This document shows positions 28,373 to 37,561 of a stretch of 64,000 nt of DNA, in pieces. The notes under the pieces were generated by a model. That model did no database searches and was not told where the DNA came from. It worked only from the letters and a program-made list of their open reading frames with translations. Made by a program: the position numbers and the translations under genes. Numbering within the stretch: position 1 is the stretch's first letter; each line of letters opens with the position of its first letter. Source of the stretch: an uncultured Opitutales bacterium (GTDB taxonomy: Bacteria > Verrucomicrobiota > Verrucomicrobiia > Opitutales > Seribacteraceae); assembly GCA_943789375.1 (NCBI GenBank), contig CALSTX010000003.1, forward strand, positions 1 through 64,000. Direction: 5' to 3'.

Positions 28373-29374
28373 TTATCTTCTTCCTGTAATTACCTGAAAT
28401 TTTTGCCCCAGATAATGTGGGTGTATTAATTCTTTAATTTTATTTTTTTCAGCCTGGGTTCCTTGGCGAATAATTTTCTCCAGTTGGTCCGGTGCATGTT
28501 TTATCAAAAAACTTTCTTGAGAATGATTTGAAACATGCTGGAAAGCGTTCTGATTTAACAGGTCAATGATATGCTCCCAGCAGAGATGGCAGGTAATATC
28601 CTGTTCGCCCGGTGTCTGAAGTATATTGTTGTATTGCACATGGTTTTTATAAGCCCGACCCGATCCCATGGATTTATTTTCCAAAATCTCACTTGTAGTA
28701 TGAAATCCATAGTCAAAAGTCATAAAAAGACCTTTCCAGTCAGATGATTGAATTAATTTGAGTAGTGCCTGATGGGCACCAGTCGGCCAATCGATGGTAT
28801 ATCCATCCTGAGGTTGATCTTTTTCCCCAAGTGGTAAGACCTCTTCCAAGCTGATTGGGGTATCGGTTATGATTTCCCGAATCGATGACTTTTCCACCTT
28901 CACTCTGTGCTCACACCATCCACCCAAGCTCTTGGAGAAAGAAAATCTTTTAAATGGTTGGGCATCAAGCCATTCATTGGAGTAAACAACAGAGAGGGGG
29001 GGGATGTCGTACTCTTCACCTAGTCGGATTACTTTGTAGGATGAAAATGGATGATCAACTTCGGAGAAAAGGCAACTTTCTGGTTCCGCTGCAATTTCAA
29101 CAAATACATATTCTTTAAGGTTCTCATCTCCCAGTAATTTCACGCTGGATTCAAGGATGAGTTGGGCCCACAACTTTTGGAAAGAGGAGGAGGTGTAGAA
29201 ATCACTATCTTTCGACTTACCAACTCTTTTTCTTGGCTGTTTGTAATAGCCATTATCTGCATCGTAAAGTGCCCAGTGGATAAAGGAGTCAAGCGGGAGG
29301 GTGTCTTGGTCATCCAATTGTTTGGCAAGGGATGAAACCAATCTTTCGCTAATTGTTGTCGATAGCAATGTCAT
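28373..29374 (-). CDS. COG1565/DUF185 (NDUFAF7/MidA-like) SAM-dependent methyltransferase
   Basis: 333 residues. Family features are an N-terminal PLDSFIHWALYDADNGYYKQ (about 27-46), YTSSSFQKLWAQLI, the SAM region with YVFVEIAAEP, SVVYSNEWLDAQPFKRF and GLFMTFDYGF. Human NDUFAF7 dimethylates an arginine of the complex I subunit NDUFS2; the bacterial members' targets are mostly unknown. The usual GpGxG in the SAM loop appears as EIAAEPES, so the binding motif is weak. Its start codon is 19 bp from the divergent S41 protease start at 29394, so the two share a promoter region. Confidence 0.82.
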   Translation of the reverse strand: MTLLSTTISERLVSSLAKQLDDQDTLPLDSFIHWALYDADNGYYKQPRKRVGKSKDSDFYTSSSFQKLWAQLILESSVKLLGDENLKEYVFVEIAAEPESCLFSEVDHPFSSYKVIRLGEEYDIPPLSVVYSNEWLDAQPFKRFSFSKSLGGWCEHRVKVEKSSIREIITDTPISLEEVLPLGEKDQPQDGYTIDWPTGAHQALLKLIQSSDWKGLFMTFDYGFHTTSEILENKSMGSGRAYKNHVQYNNILQTPGEQDITCHLCWEHIIDLLNQNAFQHVSNHSQESFLIKHAPDQLEKIIRQGTQAEKNKIKELIHPHYLGQKFQVITGRR

Positions 29375-29393
29375 CTGTTATATCAAAAGGTTT

Positions 29394-30689
29394 ATGCCTA
29401 TAACTAAGCGAGGAAAAACAGGACAGCGATTAAATTGGTGGATCATTCTTCCCGTTTGGTTATTTTGCGGGATCATTGGTTTTGCTTTAACCAATGTATG
29501 GATAAATCCATCCCTTCGCACTTTTTTTACACCTGACTATTGGCATTCCGTTTCCAAGTTTGAGGAAGCATTACGCTTGGTTAATGCTGAGTATGTTGAG
29601 CAAAATAAATCGGGCATGCTTGGGCTAACCAACCAAGCCATTCAGGGCATGGTCAGTAAGTTGGACCGACATTCACAATATTTTAATCAGGCCGAGTATG
29701 ACATCTTCCATGACGACACTCATCGCACTTATGTTGGGGTTGGCATTATGATTCGTTTAAATGAAAAAGGGGTTGTGGTCACCCGGGTTTTCCCTGGAAG
29801 CCCTGCAATTGAATCAGGTTTAGCAATCGGTGATGTTATTCTGCGGGTGAATGATCTGAGTGTGGAGGGAAACGACCTAGAGCAAATAAGTAACAGAATC
29901 AAGGGGGAGCCAGGTACAAAAGTTAACCTTTCAGTGAAGAGCTTACTTGGTAAGACTAAGGATATAGAGGTTACCCGAAAGAAGATTATTATTTCCAGCG
30001 TGGATGTATCCAATCTCGATGATAATGGTACGGGGTATATTCATATCGTACAGTTTACTGAAAAAACAGGAAAGGAGGTAGAGGGAAAACTTGAGGCCTT
30101 TAAACAAAGAGGTATGCAACGAATAATAATAGATCTTCGTGACAATGCCGGCGGTCTACTTTCAGGGGCAATAGAGGTCGCTTCCTTGTTTGTTCCTGAA
30201 AATGAATCTATTGTGACTGTAAAGGGAAGAGGACAGGGGCAAAAACGTGTTTTTACATGTAAAAAAGATGGGCCATATGTGGAGATGCCTATTGCCATTT
30301 TGCTTAATGAAGGCAGTGCCAGTGCTTCCGAGATAGTTGCAGGAGCCCTGTCAAAAGCAGGGAGAGCTATACTTGTTGGTGAGAAAAGCTTTGGGAAGGG
30401 GTCTGTGCAGACCGTTTTTTCTCTAATGGATGGCACGGGAATGAAGCTTACCACAGCAATGTATTTTTTCTCGGATGGCACCACGATTCACGAAACTGGA
30501 GTTCAGCCAGAACACCTTGTGCCATGTAGTGATGAGAATGAGACCAAGCTAAGATTGCAACGATACGCGGTGGGTGCACCCTCGGGGAAAAGTTTTTTTG
30601 ATTTATTTGGTTTTACCAAAATACAAGATGAGCAATTACTTGCAGCCCAGACACTTTTACTCAGTTCTGAGGGTAATAGTTCGAAATAA
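29394..30689 (+). CDS. S41 family C-terminal processing peptidase
   Basis: 431 residues from the ATG at 29394; a longer in-frame extension upstream overlaps the divergent gene and I reject it. It has an N-terminal membrane anchor (about 15-36, WWIILPVWLFCGIIGFALT) and a PDZ domain (about 110-195, YVGVGIMIRLNEKGVVVTRVFPGSPA). The protease core has the catalytic serine in EGSASASEIVAGAL and the lysine in GEKSFGKGSVQT, giving a Ser-Lys dyad. CtpA-type enzymes trim or degrade periplasmic proteins from the C-terminus. It lies 18 bp upstream of tsaD. Confidence 0.92.
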   Translation: MPITKRGKTGQRLNWWIILPVWLFCGIIGFALTNVWINPSLRTFFTPDYWHSVSKFEEALRLVNAEYVEQNKSGMLGLTNQAIQGMVSKLDRHSQYFNQAEYDIFHDDTHRTYVGVGIMIRLNEKGVVVTRVFPGSPAIESGLAIGDVILRVNDLSVEGNDLEQISNRIKGEPGTKVNLSVKSLLGKTKDIEVTRKKIIISSVDVSNLDDNGTGYIHIVQFTEKTGKEVEGKLEAFKQRGMQRIIIDLRDNAGGLLSGAIEVASLFVPENESIVTVKGRGQGQKRVFTCKKDGPYVEMPIAILLNEGSASASEIVAGALSKAGRAILVGEKSFGKGSVQTVFSLMDGTGMKLTTAMYFFSDGTTIHETGVQPEHLVPCSDENETKLRLQRYAVGAPSGKSFFDLFGFTKIQDEQLLAAQTLLLSSEGNSSK

Positions 30690-30707
30690 TAATGGTACCT
30701 TTTTTTT

Positions 30708-31730
30708 ATGTGGTTAGCTTTTGAAAGTTCTTGTGATGAATCAGCCTTGGCCCTTGTATCTGAAAAAGGGGAAGTGCACGGAGAGTGGTTGCATACCCAA
30801 ATTGAAAAGCATGCTGAATACGGTGGTGTAGTGCCTGATCTTGCTGTCGGAGAGCATCTCAATAATTTCATCCCCCTTCTCGGTCATGCTATGTCCGAAT
30901 TTGATTTGCCTTCCATAGTTACCAGGATTGCGGTGACTCGAGGTCCCGGGTTAGTCGGATGCTTGGGTATGGGAATCGCATTTGCCAAGTCTCTTGGCTT
31001 GATCTGGAATGTTCCCGTTTTTGGGGTCAATCATCTGCGTGGCCATGCTTTTTCTGTCTTCATGCAGGAAATATCTGACGGACAGCTTCCCTGGGGAAAG
31101 GTATTGCCGCACCTTGGCCTTCTTGTTTCAGGAGGAAATACTCTGTTGTTTGAACTTAATGAAAAACGAGAAATTAAAGTCATCGCTGAGACTGTGGATG
31201 ATGCTGCGGGAGAGGCTTTGGATAAGGGGGCAAAATTGCTCGGAATTCCTTATCCTGGAGGAGCAAAAATGGAGACTGTTGCCCAAGATGGTAAGCCAAC
31301 GGCCTATGAATTTCCCCGAGCTTTCCCTGAAAAAAAAGAGCTGAAATTCAGCTTTTCTGGGCTTAAAACAAGTCTGTTGTATAAAATCAAAAGTTGGAGT
31401 GATGAGGAGATTTATCGAGCCAAGCCGGATTTATGTGCATCTTTTCAGCAAGCAGTTGTAGATCAGTTGGTCAGAAAAGCCAGGCATGTAATCGACAAGG
31501 GTGAATTTAAAAGCTTTGGGCTTTCAGGAGGAGTGGCGAATAATGAATTGTTGCGTTATGAGTTTACAAAATTGTGTGAGGATAAAAGTTTACAGTTTTT
31601 AGCCGCACACAAAAAACACACTGGAGATAATGCGGCTATGATTGGATTTGCTGCGTTTGCGGACTCAGGTGTTTTAGCAAATAATGTGGACCAATCCCTA
31701 TCGTTTGACCCATCCCTTCGTTTGGTCTGA
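30708..31730 (+). CDS. tsaD: tRNA N6-adenosine threonylcarbamoyltransferase TsaD
   Basis: 340 residues of the Kae1/TsaD ASKHA fold. It opens with LAFESSCDESALALV, has VTRGPGLVGCLGMGIAFAKSL, the metal-binding HLRGHAFS histidines, LVSGGNTLLFEL, KFSFSGLKTSLLY and the C-terminal LSGGVANNELL and HTGDNAAMIG motifs. TsaD, with TsaB, TsaE and TsaC, makes t6A37 in ANN-decoding tRNAs, an essential modification. The partners are not in this window. It follows the S41 protease gene closely and precedes cysI by about 65 bp. Confidence 0.96.
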   Translation: MWLAFESSCDESALALVSEKGEVHGEWLHTQIEKHAEYGGVVPDLAVGEHLNNFIPLLGHAMSEFDLPSIVTRIAVTRGPGLVGCLGMGIAFAKSLGLIWNVPVFGVNHLRGHAFSVFMQEISDGQLPWGKVLPHLGLLVSGGNTLLFELNEKREIKVIAETVDDAAGEALDKGAKLLGIPYPGGAKMETVAQDGKPTAYEFPRAFPEKKELKFSFSGLKTSLLYKIKSWSDEEIYRAKPDLCASFQQAVVDQLVRKARHVIDKGEFKSFGLSGGVANNELLRYEFTKLCEDKSLQFLAAHKKHTGDNAAMIGFAAFADSGVLANNVDQSLSFDPSLRLV

Positions 31731-31795
31731 CGGTAGAATTAGTTGTACGCTTTCTTGCACTTTTCTAAAAACATGCCATTATTGTGTCTTGTATT

Positions 31796-33490
31796 ATGAT
31801 ATCTGACCCTAAAAAAGAAAAGAAACTATCGGCTAATGAATCTATCAAGGAAGGTAGTGATTTTTTACGTGGAACGATTGTTGAAAGCCTACAGGACGAG
31901 TCTACGGGCAGTATTCCTGCCAGCGATGCCCAACTGACAAAATTCCACGGAACTTACCTGCAAGATGACCGTGATAAGCGTGCCAGCTTAATTAAAGAGA
32001 AGAAAGAGAAAGCCTTCTCATTTATGATCAGAGTACGAGTGCCCGGAGGAGTCGCGACTGCTAAACAGTGGGTAGGTATAGATGATCTCTCAGACAAATT
32101 TGCCGATGGCACCCTTAAGCTCACCACTCGTCAGGCTTTTCAACTGCATGGCATCTTGAAGAGTGACCTGAAGCAGACGATGAAAGAGATTAATGATACT
32201 TTGCTCGATACCCTTGCAGCCTGCGGGGATGTAAATCGCAATGTCATGAGCCCATCCAACCCTTTTGAGTCAAAGTTGCATGGACAGGCGTTGAAAGTAG
32301 CCCAGGATATTCACGATCATCTTACTCCGAGTACTTCAGCATATGCGGAAATTTGGCTGGATGGTGAAAAATCGGCAATTGGTGAAACCGAAGTCGAGCC
32401 AATCTATGGGAAAACTTATTTACCTCGCAAGTTCAAGATAGCCGTCGCTCTTCCACCTCGAAATGATGTAGATGTTTTCTCTAATTGCCTTGGCTTTGTT
32501 GGAATAGCTGAAGGTGATCAGATTGTCGGCTACAATGTTTTGGTCGGTGGGGGACTTGGTATGACCCATGGTAAGGTTGCGACTTTTCCACGTCTTGCCG
32601 ATGTAATCGGTTTTTGCAGACCCGATCAGGTCGTTGAAGTTGCTGAAGAAGTTGTAAAGATTCAAAGAGATTATGGTGACCGTTCAGACCGCAGACATGC
32701 CCGCTTAAAATACACCATTGAAGACCGTGGGGCTGATTGGTTTGCCGAGGAGTTGAATTCCCGGCTCGGGTGGTCGTTGGGTGAAGCCAGAGATTGTTCA
32801 TTTGAGTCTACAACTGATCGTTATGGTTGGAATCAGGATCCTGATGGTTTGTGGACTTTTGGTATGTTTGTTGAGGGTGGACGTTTGCGGGGAGATGATA
32901 AAAAGGCAGTCCGAAAGATTGCCACGACCACGGACTGTGAGTTTAGGCTGACTGCCAACCAAAACCTGGTGATGGCCCGCATTTCATCATCAGACAAGGA
33001 AACGATTGAAGCAATTTTTACAGAATTTAATGTTCAAGATCCAAATTCTTACTCTGCTTTGCGGTTGAATTCCATTGCTTGCACAGCCTTGCCCACATGT
33101 AGTTTAGCTTTAGCGGAAAGTGAGCGTTACTTGCCCACTTTGATTGACGATCTTGATAACATTATTGATCGTTTGGGGCTTCGGTCTGAGTCAATTGCTA
33201 TCCGGTCTACAGGCTGCCCGAACGGATGCGGCCGTCCCTTTCTTGGTGAGATTGGTCTCGTAGGTAAGTCGCCGGGTAAATACAACCTCTACTTAGGCGC
33301 AGGCTTTGATGGGGAGCGTCTCAACAAATTATTTAAACCAGCGATTACTCACGACGAAATACTTGAGTGCCTTGAACCAATTTTAGAGGATTATTCTAAA
33401 GAGAAAAAAGAGGGTGAAAAATTTGGTAACTTTTGCATTCGTAAGGAGTATGTGAAAGCAACATCCGAGGGTGCTGATTTTCACGAATAG
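31796..33490 (+). CDS. cysI: Assimilatory sulfite reductase haemoprotein (CysI-like)
   Basis: 564 residues from the ATG at 31796; a GTG four codons earlier is less likely. Two ferredoxin-like/sirohaem halves are visible: the N-terminal one with MIRVRVPGGVATAKQWV and LTTRQAFQLHGI, and the C-terminal one with FRLTANQNLVMARI. The 4Fe-4S/sirohaem cysteines are in CTALPTC and CPNGC (C-x5-C, C-x3-C). It reduces sulfite to sulfide for cysteine synthesis. No flavoprotein subunit (CysJ) gene lies nearby, so the electron donor may be ferredoxin or encoded elsewhere. Confidence 0.93.
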   Translation: MISDPKKEKKLSANESIKEGSDFLRGTIVESLQDESTGSIPASDAQLTKFHGTYLQDDRDKRASLIKEKKEKAFSFMIRVRVPGGVATAKQWVGIDDLSDKFADGTLKLTTRQAFQLHGILKSDLKQTMKEINDTLLDTLAACGDVNRNVMSPSNPFESKLHGQALKVAQDIHDHLTPSTSAYAEIWLDGEKSAIGETEVEPIYGKTYLPRKFKIAVALPPRNDVDVFSNCLGFVGIAEGDQIVGYNVLVGGGLGMTHGKVATFPRLADVIGFCRPDQVVEVAEEVVKIQRDYGDRSDRRHARLKYTIEDRGADWFAEELNSRLGWSLGEARDCSFESTTDRYGWNQDPDGLWTFGMFVEGGRLRGDDKKAVRKIATTTDCEFRLTANQNLVMARISSSDKETIEAIFTEFNVQDPNSYSALRLNSIACTALPTCSLALAESERYLPTLIDDLDNIIDRLGLRSESIAIRSTGCPNGCGRPFLGEIGLVGKSPGKYNLYLGAGFDGERLNKLFKPAITHDEILECLEPILEDYSKEKKEGEKFGNFCIRKEYVKATSEGADFHE

Positions 33491-33532
33491 GGTATTGCTT
33501 CTTTTGGAAGTAAATACTCTCCGAAAATAATT

Positions 33533-34111
33533 GTGGCTAAACGCTTTTCAAAAGCACTTGGGCGCAGGACCCATGCGAATCCTGATGCTGGTATTTCCAC
33601 CCTATCAGAAGACGAAGGTCTGGATGCTATTGACGAAATGGAAGGGGATGCTTTTTTACTGATCCTGGATCAGGTACAAGACCCCCGTAACCTGGGGGCA
33701 TGTTTACGATCTGCTGATGCCGCAGGAGTGAGCATGGTGATTATGCCTGCAGATCGATCGTCTGGACTCACAGATGTTGTGCGGCATGTTGCTGCTGGTG
33801 CTGCTGAATCTCTGCTTTTAATGCGGGTACGGAATTTGTCTCGCATTATGAAGCAACTTAAAGAAAGAGGTATTACTCTCGTAGGCACAAGTGATCAGGC
33901 AAAGCTTTCGATTTATGAAGTTGATGTAACCGGACCTATGGCACTTGTTGTGGGTGCGGAGGAAACAGGGATTCGTCGTTTAACCGCAGATAACTGTGAT
34001 CAACTAATGAAAATTCCTATGAGTGGCAATGTGGACTGCTTAAATGTGTCGGTTGCCACTGGAGTTTGTTTATTTGAAGCAGTTAGGCAGCGAACAAGTA
34101 AGAAGTCTTAA
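33533..34111 (+). CDS. SpoU/TrmH family RNA 2'-O-methyltransferase, short RlmB-like
   Basis: 192 residues from GTG at 33533. The SPOUT knot shows motif 1 in LDQVQDPRNLGACLRSADAAG with the catalytic Arg (R in NLGACLR), motif 2 ALVVGAEETGIR and motif 3 MSGNVDCLNVSVATGVCLFEAVR. This is the RlmB/TrmH pattern of ribose methylation of rRNA or tRNA. RlmB is about 245 residues; the N-terminal RNA-binding domain is reduced here to a basic, unstructured ~35-residue tail (AKRFSKALGRRTH). The exact RNA target is therefore uncertain. It lies 42 bp after cysI and converges with the DUF6580 gene. Confidence 0.88.
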   Translation: MAKRFSKALGRRTHANPDAGISTLSEDEGLDAIDEMEGDAFLLILDQVQDPRNLGACLRSADAAGVSMVIMPADRSSGLTDVVRHVAAGAAESLLLMRVRNLSRIMKQLKERGITLVGTSDQAKLSIYEVDVTGPMALVVGAEETGIRRLTADNCDQLMKIPMSGNVDCLNVSVATGVCLFEAVRQRTSKKS

Positions 34112-34126
34112 AGTTTGGGTTACCTT

Positions 34127-34744
34127 TTAACTGGCGTTCCCTGTACCTGGAGTCAGGGAATGAGCAAGCTGGATTTTTGGCAAAAAATATCGCTTGGCTG
34201 AGAAAGCCAAAAGAGTGGCAAACAACACTGTACTCAGAATAGAGTTGCGAAGGAATAAGTAAGCAGGAGCGTATCCAGGTTCGCCAAAAATTGTGGCATG
34301 GAAAAGACCGGTTAAACTTTTGGTATAGGCAGGGTTGACCCACCAGGCAAATAGGCAAGTGATAAGGTGAAATACCAGGGCGGCCATGGCTCCATGAAGA
34401 GCAGTGGATAACAGATTGCCATTGGCTTTGATATATTTACCGTAACAAAATATAAGGGAGTAAGAAAGAAGGGTTACAAGCATGAAAGGTTCGAATAAAG
34501 CGTGCCCGTAGTTATGAGATAGAGCAAAGTCAGTTAAGATGACGCTAAATATAGGGGTTATCCAGGCGAGGTGCCCTTTTAAGTAGGCTCCGGAAATAAG
34601 GAAAATAGCGAGGGCTGGAGTAAAATTGAAAAGTTGAGGGTAATCCAAAGGCAAATACCTCGATAATCCAAGCAATACCAAAAGACATGCGAAATAAAGA
34701 AGTGGTTTTAAACTAACTGGGTTTGGAACTTTGATCGTGGCCAT
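34127..34744 (-). CDS. Multi-span membrane protein, DUF6580-like
   Basis: 205 residues with about six hydrophobic helices, starting at LKPLLYFACLLVLLGLSRYLP and followed by FNFTPALAIFLISGAYL and WITPIFSVILTDFAL. The conserved NFTPALA and ILTDF-x-L motifs and overall topology match DUF6580, which resembles the substrate-binding (S) components of ECF-type transporters. If so it would bind a small vitamin or nutrient, but no transporter partner genes are near. The last ~20 residues are polar. Confidence 0.65.
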   Translation of the reverse strand: MATIKVPNPVSLKPLLYFACLLVLLGLSRYLPLDYPQLFNFTPALAIFLISGAYLKGHLAWITPIFSVILTDFALSHNYGHALFEPFMLVTLLSYSLIFCYGKYIKANGNLLSTALHGAMAALVFHLITCLFAWWVNPAYTKSLTGLFHATIFGEPGYAPAYLFLRNSILSTVLFATLLAFSAKRYFLPKIQLAHSLTPGTGNAS

Positions 34745-34835
34745 ATTTTGTTTATAAGTTTTCTATGGAAAAGTACAACCTTAGCCGTAATATTTTTGAT
34801 TTTCTTTACGATTAAGCGTGGTGATATATGCCCAT

Positions 34836-35339
34836 TTAAATACTCATTTTCATAATGATAATATCGACATTTCCTGGCTGCATGCTTCTCAATTTACGCT
34901 GTTTTCTTATTACCTGAAAGCCCACTTTTTTATAACAAGTTATAGCTTGCTTGTTTGTGGCTAAGGTATTCAGAGAAATTGCTTTGGCAGATCCTTTCTT
35001 TTTAATAAGATTAATTAATTCATGGCAAAATTTTTGTCCATAACCACGACCCCTTAGCTCAGGGTTTACAATGACTCTGCAAATAGATGCTGAAGAAGGT
35101 ATCTTGCTTACAACTTCCCCGTATGAGACTAATTGTTGTATAGAATCGATCAGGGAATAGGCAAAGACATCTTTTCTTTTGAGGTGACGATTAAAAGCGG
35201 GTAGGGAGAAGTCATGATCGAAGGTACTACCTGACCATAAAATCCGCTCTGTTTCATTCTGGATCCAGCTAAGTAGCTCGGGTCCGGCTCTCTCTTGAAA
35301 AGGTTGGAAATTCAATTTTGTGGATTTTAGAAATGACAA
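34836..35339 (-). CDS. GNAT family N-acetyltransferase
   Basis: 167 residues. The acetyl-CoA pyrophosphate loop is RGRGYGQKF within VIVNPELRGRGYGQKFCHELINL, followed by SLNTLATNKQAITCYKKVGFQVIRKQ, the usual C-terminal part of the fold. The N-terminus (FQERAGPELLSWIQNETERILWSG) resembles ribosomal-protein or aminoglycoside-type GNATs. The acceptor is unknown. It is unrelated in sequence to the GNAT at 23.4 kb beyond the fold. Its start is 131 bp from the divergent small gene at 35471. Confidence 0.88.
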   Translation of the reverse strand: MSFLKSTKLNFQPFQERAGPELLSWIQNETERILWSGSTFDHDFSLPAFNRHLKRKDVFAYSLIDSIQQLVSYGEVVSKIPSSASICRVIVNPELRGRGYGQKFCHELINLIKKKGSAKAISLNTLATNKQAITCYKKVGFQVIRKQRKLRSMQPGNVDIIIMKMSI

Positions 35340-35470
35340 GGTAGTAAATGGTCACGCATCAAATAATGACCACCTACAGTTTTTTTGGCGAAAGGACTAT
35401 ATTTTTTGAATCCGTTGTGGTATGTAGGAACATTAAAACCTTACATTACTTACATCATTACCTATTAGAT

Positions 35471-35773
35471 ATGAATAAAAATAAAAAATTATTAATCGGA
35501 TTTGGACTTTGCTTAATGACCAGCTTTTTAATGGGAGCTATTTTCCAGAAATCAGAGGCAACCTTAGCTGTGATTAAAGCAGGAGTGGATCAAGATGGAA
35601 ATCCAGTCTGTATAAATAAATCTCAGGTTTATCTATTCAAAAAGCTCCAGGCCCAAAATAAAATCGAGTTTCTTTATCATGATCCGATAGATGAGAAAGC
35701 ATCGGTCGTAAAATCTTTCGCAGATTCCATATCTTTGGATAAATATTGGGATAGCCTAATTAAAAACTGGTAG
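35471..35773 (+). CDS. Small exported hypothetical protein
   Basis: 100 residues from the ATG at 35471; a longer frame back to 35348 looks like leader sequence. An N-terminal signal or anchor helix (KKLLIGFGLCLMTSFLMGAIF) precedes ~70 residues with DQDGNPVCINKSQVYLFKKLQ and a terminal DSISLDKYWDSLIKNW. I recognise no family. It converges with the orphan gene at 35793, 19 bp away. Composition is AT-rich, like its neighbours. Confidence 0.6.
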   Translation: MNKNKKLLIGFGLCLMTSFLMGAIFQKSEATLAVIKAGVDQDGNPVCINKSQVYLFKKLQAQNKIEFLYHDPIDEKASVVKSFADSISLDKYWDSLIKNW

Positions 35774-35792
35774 GTACAGGTTTTAATTTATT

Positions 35793-36347
35793 TTATAAAA
35801 AAAATCTTTCTTTGATGCGCACGCCTCCCTCTTTATCCATGGGGATGATAACACAGCATTTTGAATGATCTGGAGTGGCTAAGAAAACATAAGGCTTATT
35901 CTTTTCATCAACTCTTCTTGGCAATCCGTTTTTGGGTAAAATCTCAATGCATTCAAGAAAGTCTTTCCCATTGTATCCTTTTTCAAAAGAGTCAGAGTAC
36001 AACCCATCTGGATGAATAAAAGAAGTCAGGATACCAAACCTGGATCGGCCCCGTTTTGTGAACTTAATAATATCACCCAGTTGAAATGTTCTTTTTTCTT
36101 TAAACCTAAAAAGGTTTAATTTTTTACAAGCAGTTTCATCCAAGGAAAAAATCTTTGGACCTTCTAAACTTCCTTTTTCAATCGGTCTAAGGTCGTGTTT
36201 ATTCAGTTCCACCATTTCAAGCTTTCTTCTTCTTCCTTCTCGGACAAAGATAACTTCTCCAATTCTTTTTTTGTTTTTTTGAATTCTTTTTTCTACAACC
36301 AGATCTCCAACCGAAAGTTTCTCATTTTCTTTCTTTTTGATTTTCAT
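35793..36347 (-). CDS. Hypothetical basic protein with two SH3-like/KOW-like stretches
   Basis: 184 residues, very rich in Lys, Arg and Glu; no family recognised. Two similar segments read LSVGDLVVEKRIQKNKKRIGEVIFVREG (near 11-38) and FQLGDIIKFTKRGRSRFGILTSFIHPDG (near 89-116). Each is a 'GD-hydrophobic-basic loop-hydrophobic' strand pattern like small beta-barrel (SH3/KOW) domains. This suggests a duplicated nucleic-acid-binding barrel, but that is only a pattern impression. There is no signal peptide. It is separated from the DUF1080 gene by 108 bp. Confidence 0.6.
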   Translation of the reverse strand: MKIKKKENEKLSVGDLVVEKRIQKNKKRIGEVIFVREGRRRKLEMVELNKHDLRPIEKGSLEGPKIFSLDETACKKLNLFRFKEKRTFQLGDIIKFTKRGRSRFGILTSFIHPDGLYSDSFEKGYNGKDFLECIEILPKNGLPRRVDEKNKPYVFLATPDHSKCCVIIPMDKEGGVRIKERFFL

Positions 36348-36435
36348 TACTCAGCCATAATAGCTCCACTTTAAGTATAAATCAATAGATACACTAAATA
36401 AATCTTGTATTATTTTTGGTGAAGCGAACATTTTG

Positions 36436-36460
36436 AATAAGAATTTTACAAATTCTTATT
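36436..36460 (-). terminator. AT-rich hairpin at the end of the DUF1080 gene
   Basis: An 11-bp perfect stem (AATAAGAATTT with its complement) around a 3-base loop overlaps the stop codon (36456-36458) of the leftward DUF1080 gene. A T-run follows on the + strand side, not the - strand side, so activity as a terminator for that gene is uncertain. Confidence 0.35.
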
Positions 36461-37502
36461 TTTCAACGATCCAAATATTTCTGAATTGAAGGGGGTTGTT
36501 ATGGCCTTGAAGCCTAATAGCACCCGGGGTGCCTTCTGGTTCATTGCGGGCACCGCCTGTTTTAGTGGGAATAGGGAATCCATCATGGATTAGGATTCCG
36601 TTCAGTTTCACGGTAATCCTGGCATCGGAAATTTTGATTCCCTGCTCAGACTTGGCGTTGGTGAAATCAATATCATAAGTTTGCCAGGATAGGGGAGGGA
36701 AGCAGGCATTCACCATTGAGTTTTTGATGGAGTATATGCCCCCGCATTCATTATGTAAGCCTTCAAGGCCAAAAGTATCTAGGATTTGATTCTCGTACAT
36801 ATCAACATTATAGACCCCACTGTTTCCTCTTTGCTGCCCTCTAGCGGTTGGTCGAAAAGGTAGCATGAATTCTAGATGTAGGTAGTAGTTATTGAACTTC
36901 TTTTTCGTCTGTAAACTTTTTCCGTCTGTGTTTAAAAGTTTGGTCTTAGCATCCATTCTTCCTCCATGCCATTGGTCTTTATTTGAGCCGTCAAAGAGGA
37001 CAATCGATTTTTCGGGGGGAGCTTTTAGAAGAGTTGGGCTTTTTCTGTCTGTTTTTTTAAGATGTAGTTTTTCTCCATCTTCTCCGAGCAGGGTGATGGC
37101 TTTATTTTCAATACTTCCAGAATAGGACTTTTGCCCAACAGGTGGAAATTTCTCGGTTGCACTGAACAAGAAAGGTTTATTGGCTAGGTAAGTTCGATTT
37201 CCATCTGCCTGCCTTAACAGAACAATAGATTCGACTAAGGAGCCGCTTATTAAGCTTCTGTTGGTTTGGTCCCATCCCGCTGCTGGGAGTCCTCCCGAGA
37301 ACAAAACCACCTGGAAATTGCCTTCTCCCAAAGCGATGACTTGGGCACCATATTCTCCGCCCACATATTCTCCCTGGAAATTAAAATCCTGGGGGATGTC
37401 AGGGTCTTTGATATTGGTGAAGGTGGGCAAGTTTGCTTGGGCATGGACTGCAAAAAGGCCCAGAAAAAAGAAGGTTACGAAATATCCAAATGACAACTGC
37501 AT
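36456..37502 (-). CDS. Exported DUF1080 protein (long form)
   Basis: 348 residues. The signal peptide ends near VHAQA (about 23). The first ~145 residues form a separate N-terminal region (DFNFQGEYVGGEYGAQVIALGEGNFQVV), which in related proteins is a small beta domain. A DUF1080 domain starts at IVLFDGSNKDQWHGG (about 166) and continues with RGNSGVYNVDMYENQILDTFGLEG and a terminal LQFRNIWIVEK strand. The histidine/cysteine-bearing HNECGGIY loop is typical of the longer exported members found near glycan hydrolases. The activity is unproven. It ends at an AT-rich hairpin. Confidence 0.88.
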   Translation of the reverse strand: MQLSFGYFVTFFFLGLFAVHAQANLPTFTNIKDPDIPQDFNFQGEYVGGEYGAQVIALGEGNFQVVLFSGGLPAAGWDQTNRSLISGSLVESIVLLRQADGNRTYLANKPFLFSATEKFPPVGQKSYSGSIENKAITLLGEDGEKLHLKKTDRKSPTLLKAPPEKSIVLFDGSNKDQWHGGRMDAKTKLLNTDGKSLQTKKKFNNYYLHLEFMLPFRPTARGQQRGNSGVYNVDMYENQILDTFGLEGLHNECGGIYSIKNSMVNACFPPLSWQTYDIDFTNAKSEQGIKISDARITVKLNGILIHDGFPIPTKTGGARNEPEGTPGAIRLQGHNNPLQFRNIWIVEK

Positions 37503-37561
37503 AAAGTATCAGTCTCCCTACCACCCACGAGTAGGAGCATGCAAGGAGCAAAGTGGAGAAG

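Noticed and set aside
33491-33520. Imperfect hairpin between cysI and the SpoU methylase gene
   Set aside because: The stem is interrupted and no U-tract follows; the genes are probably co-transcribed.
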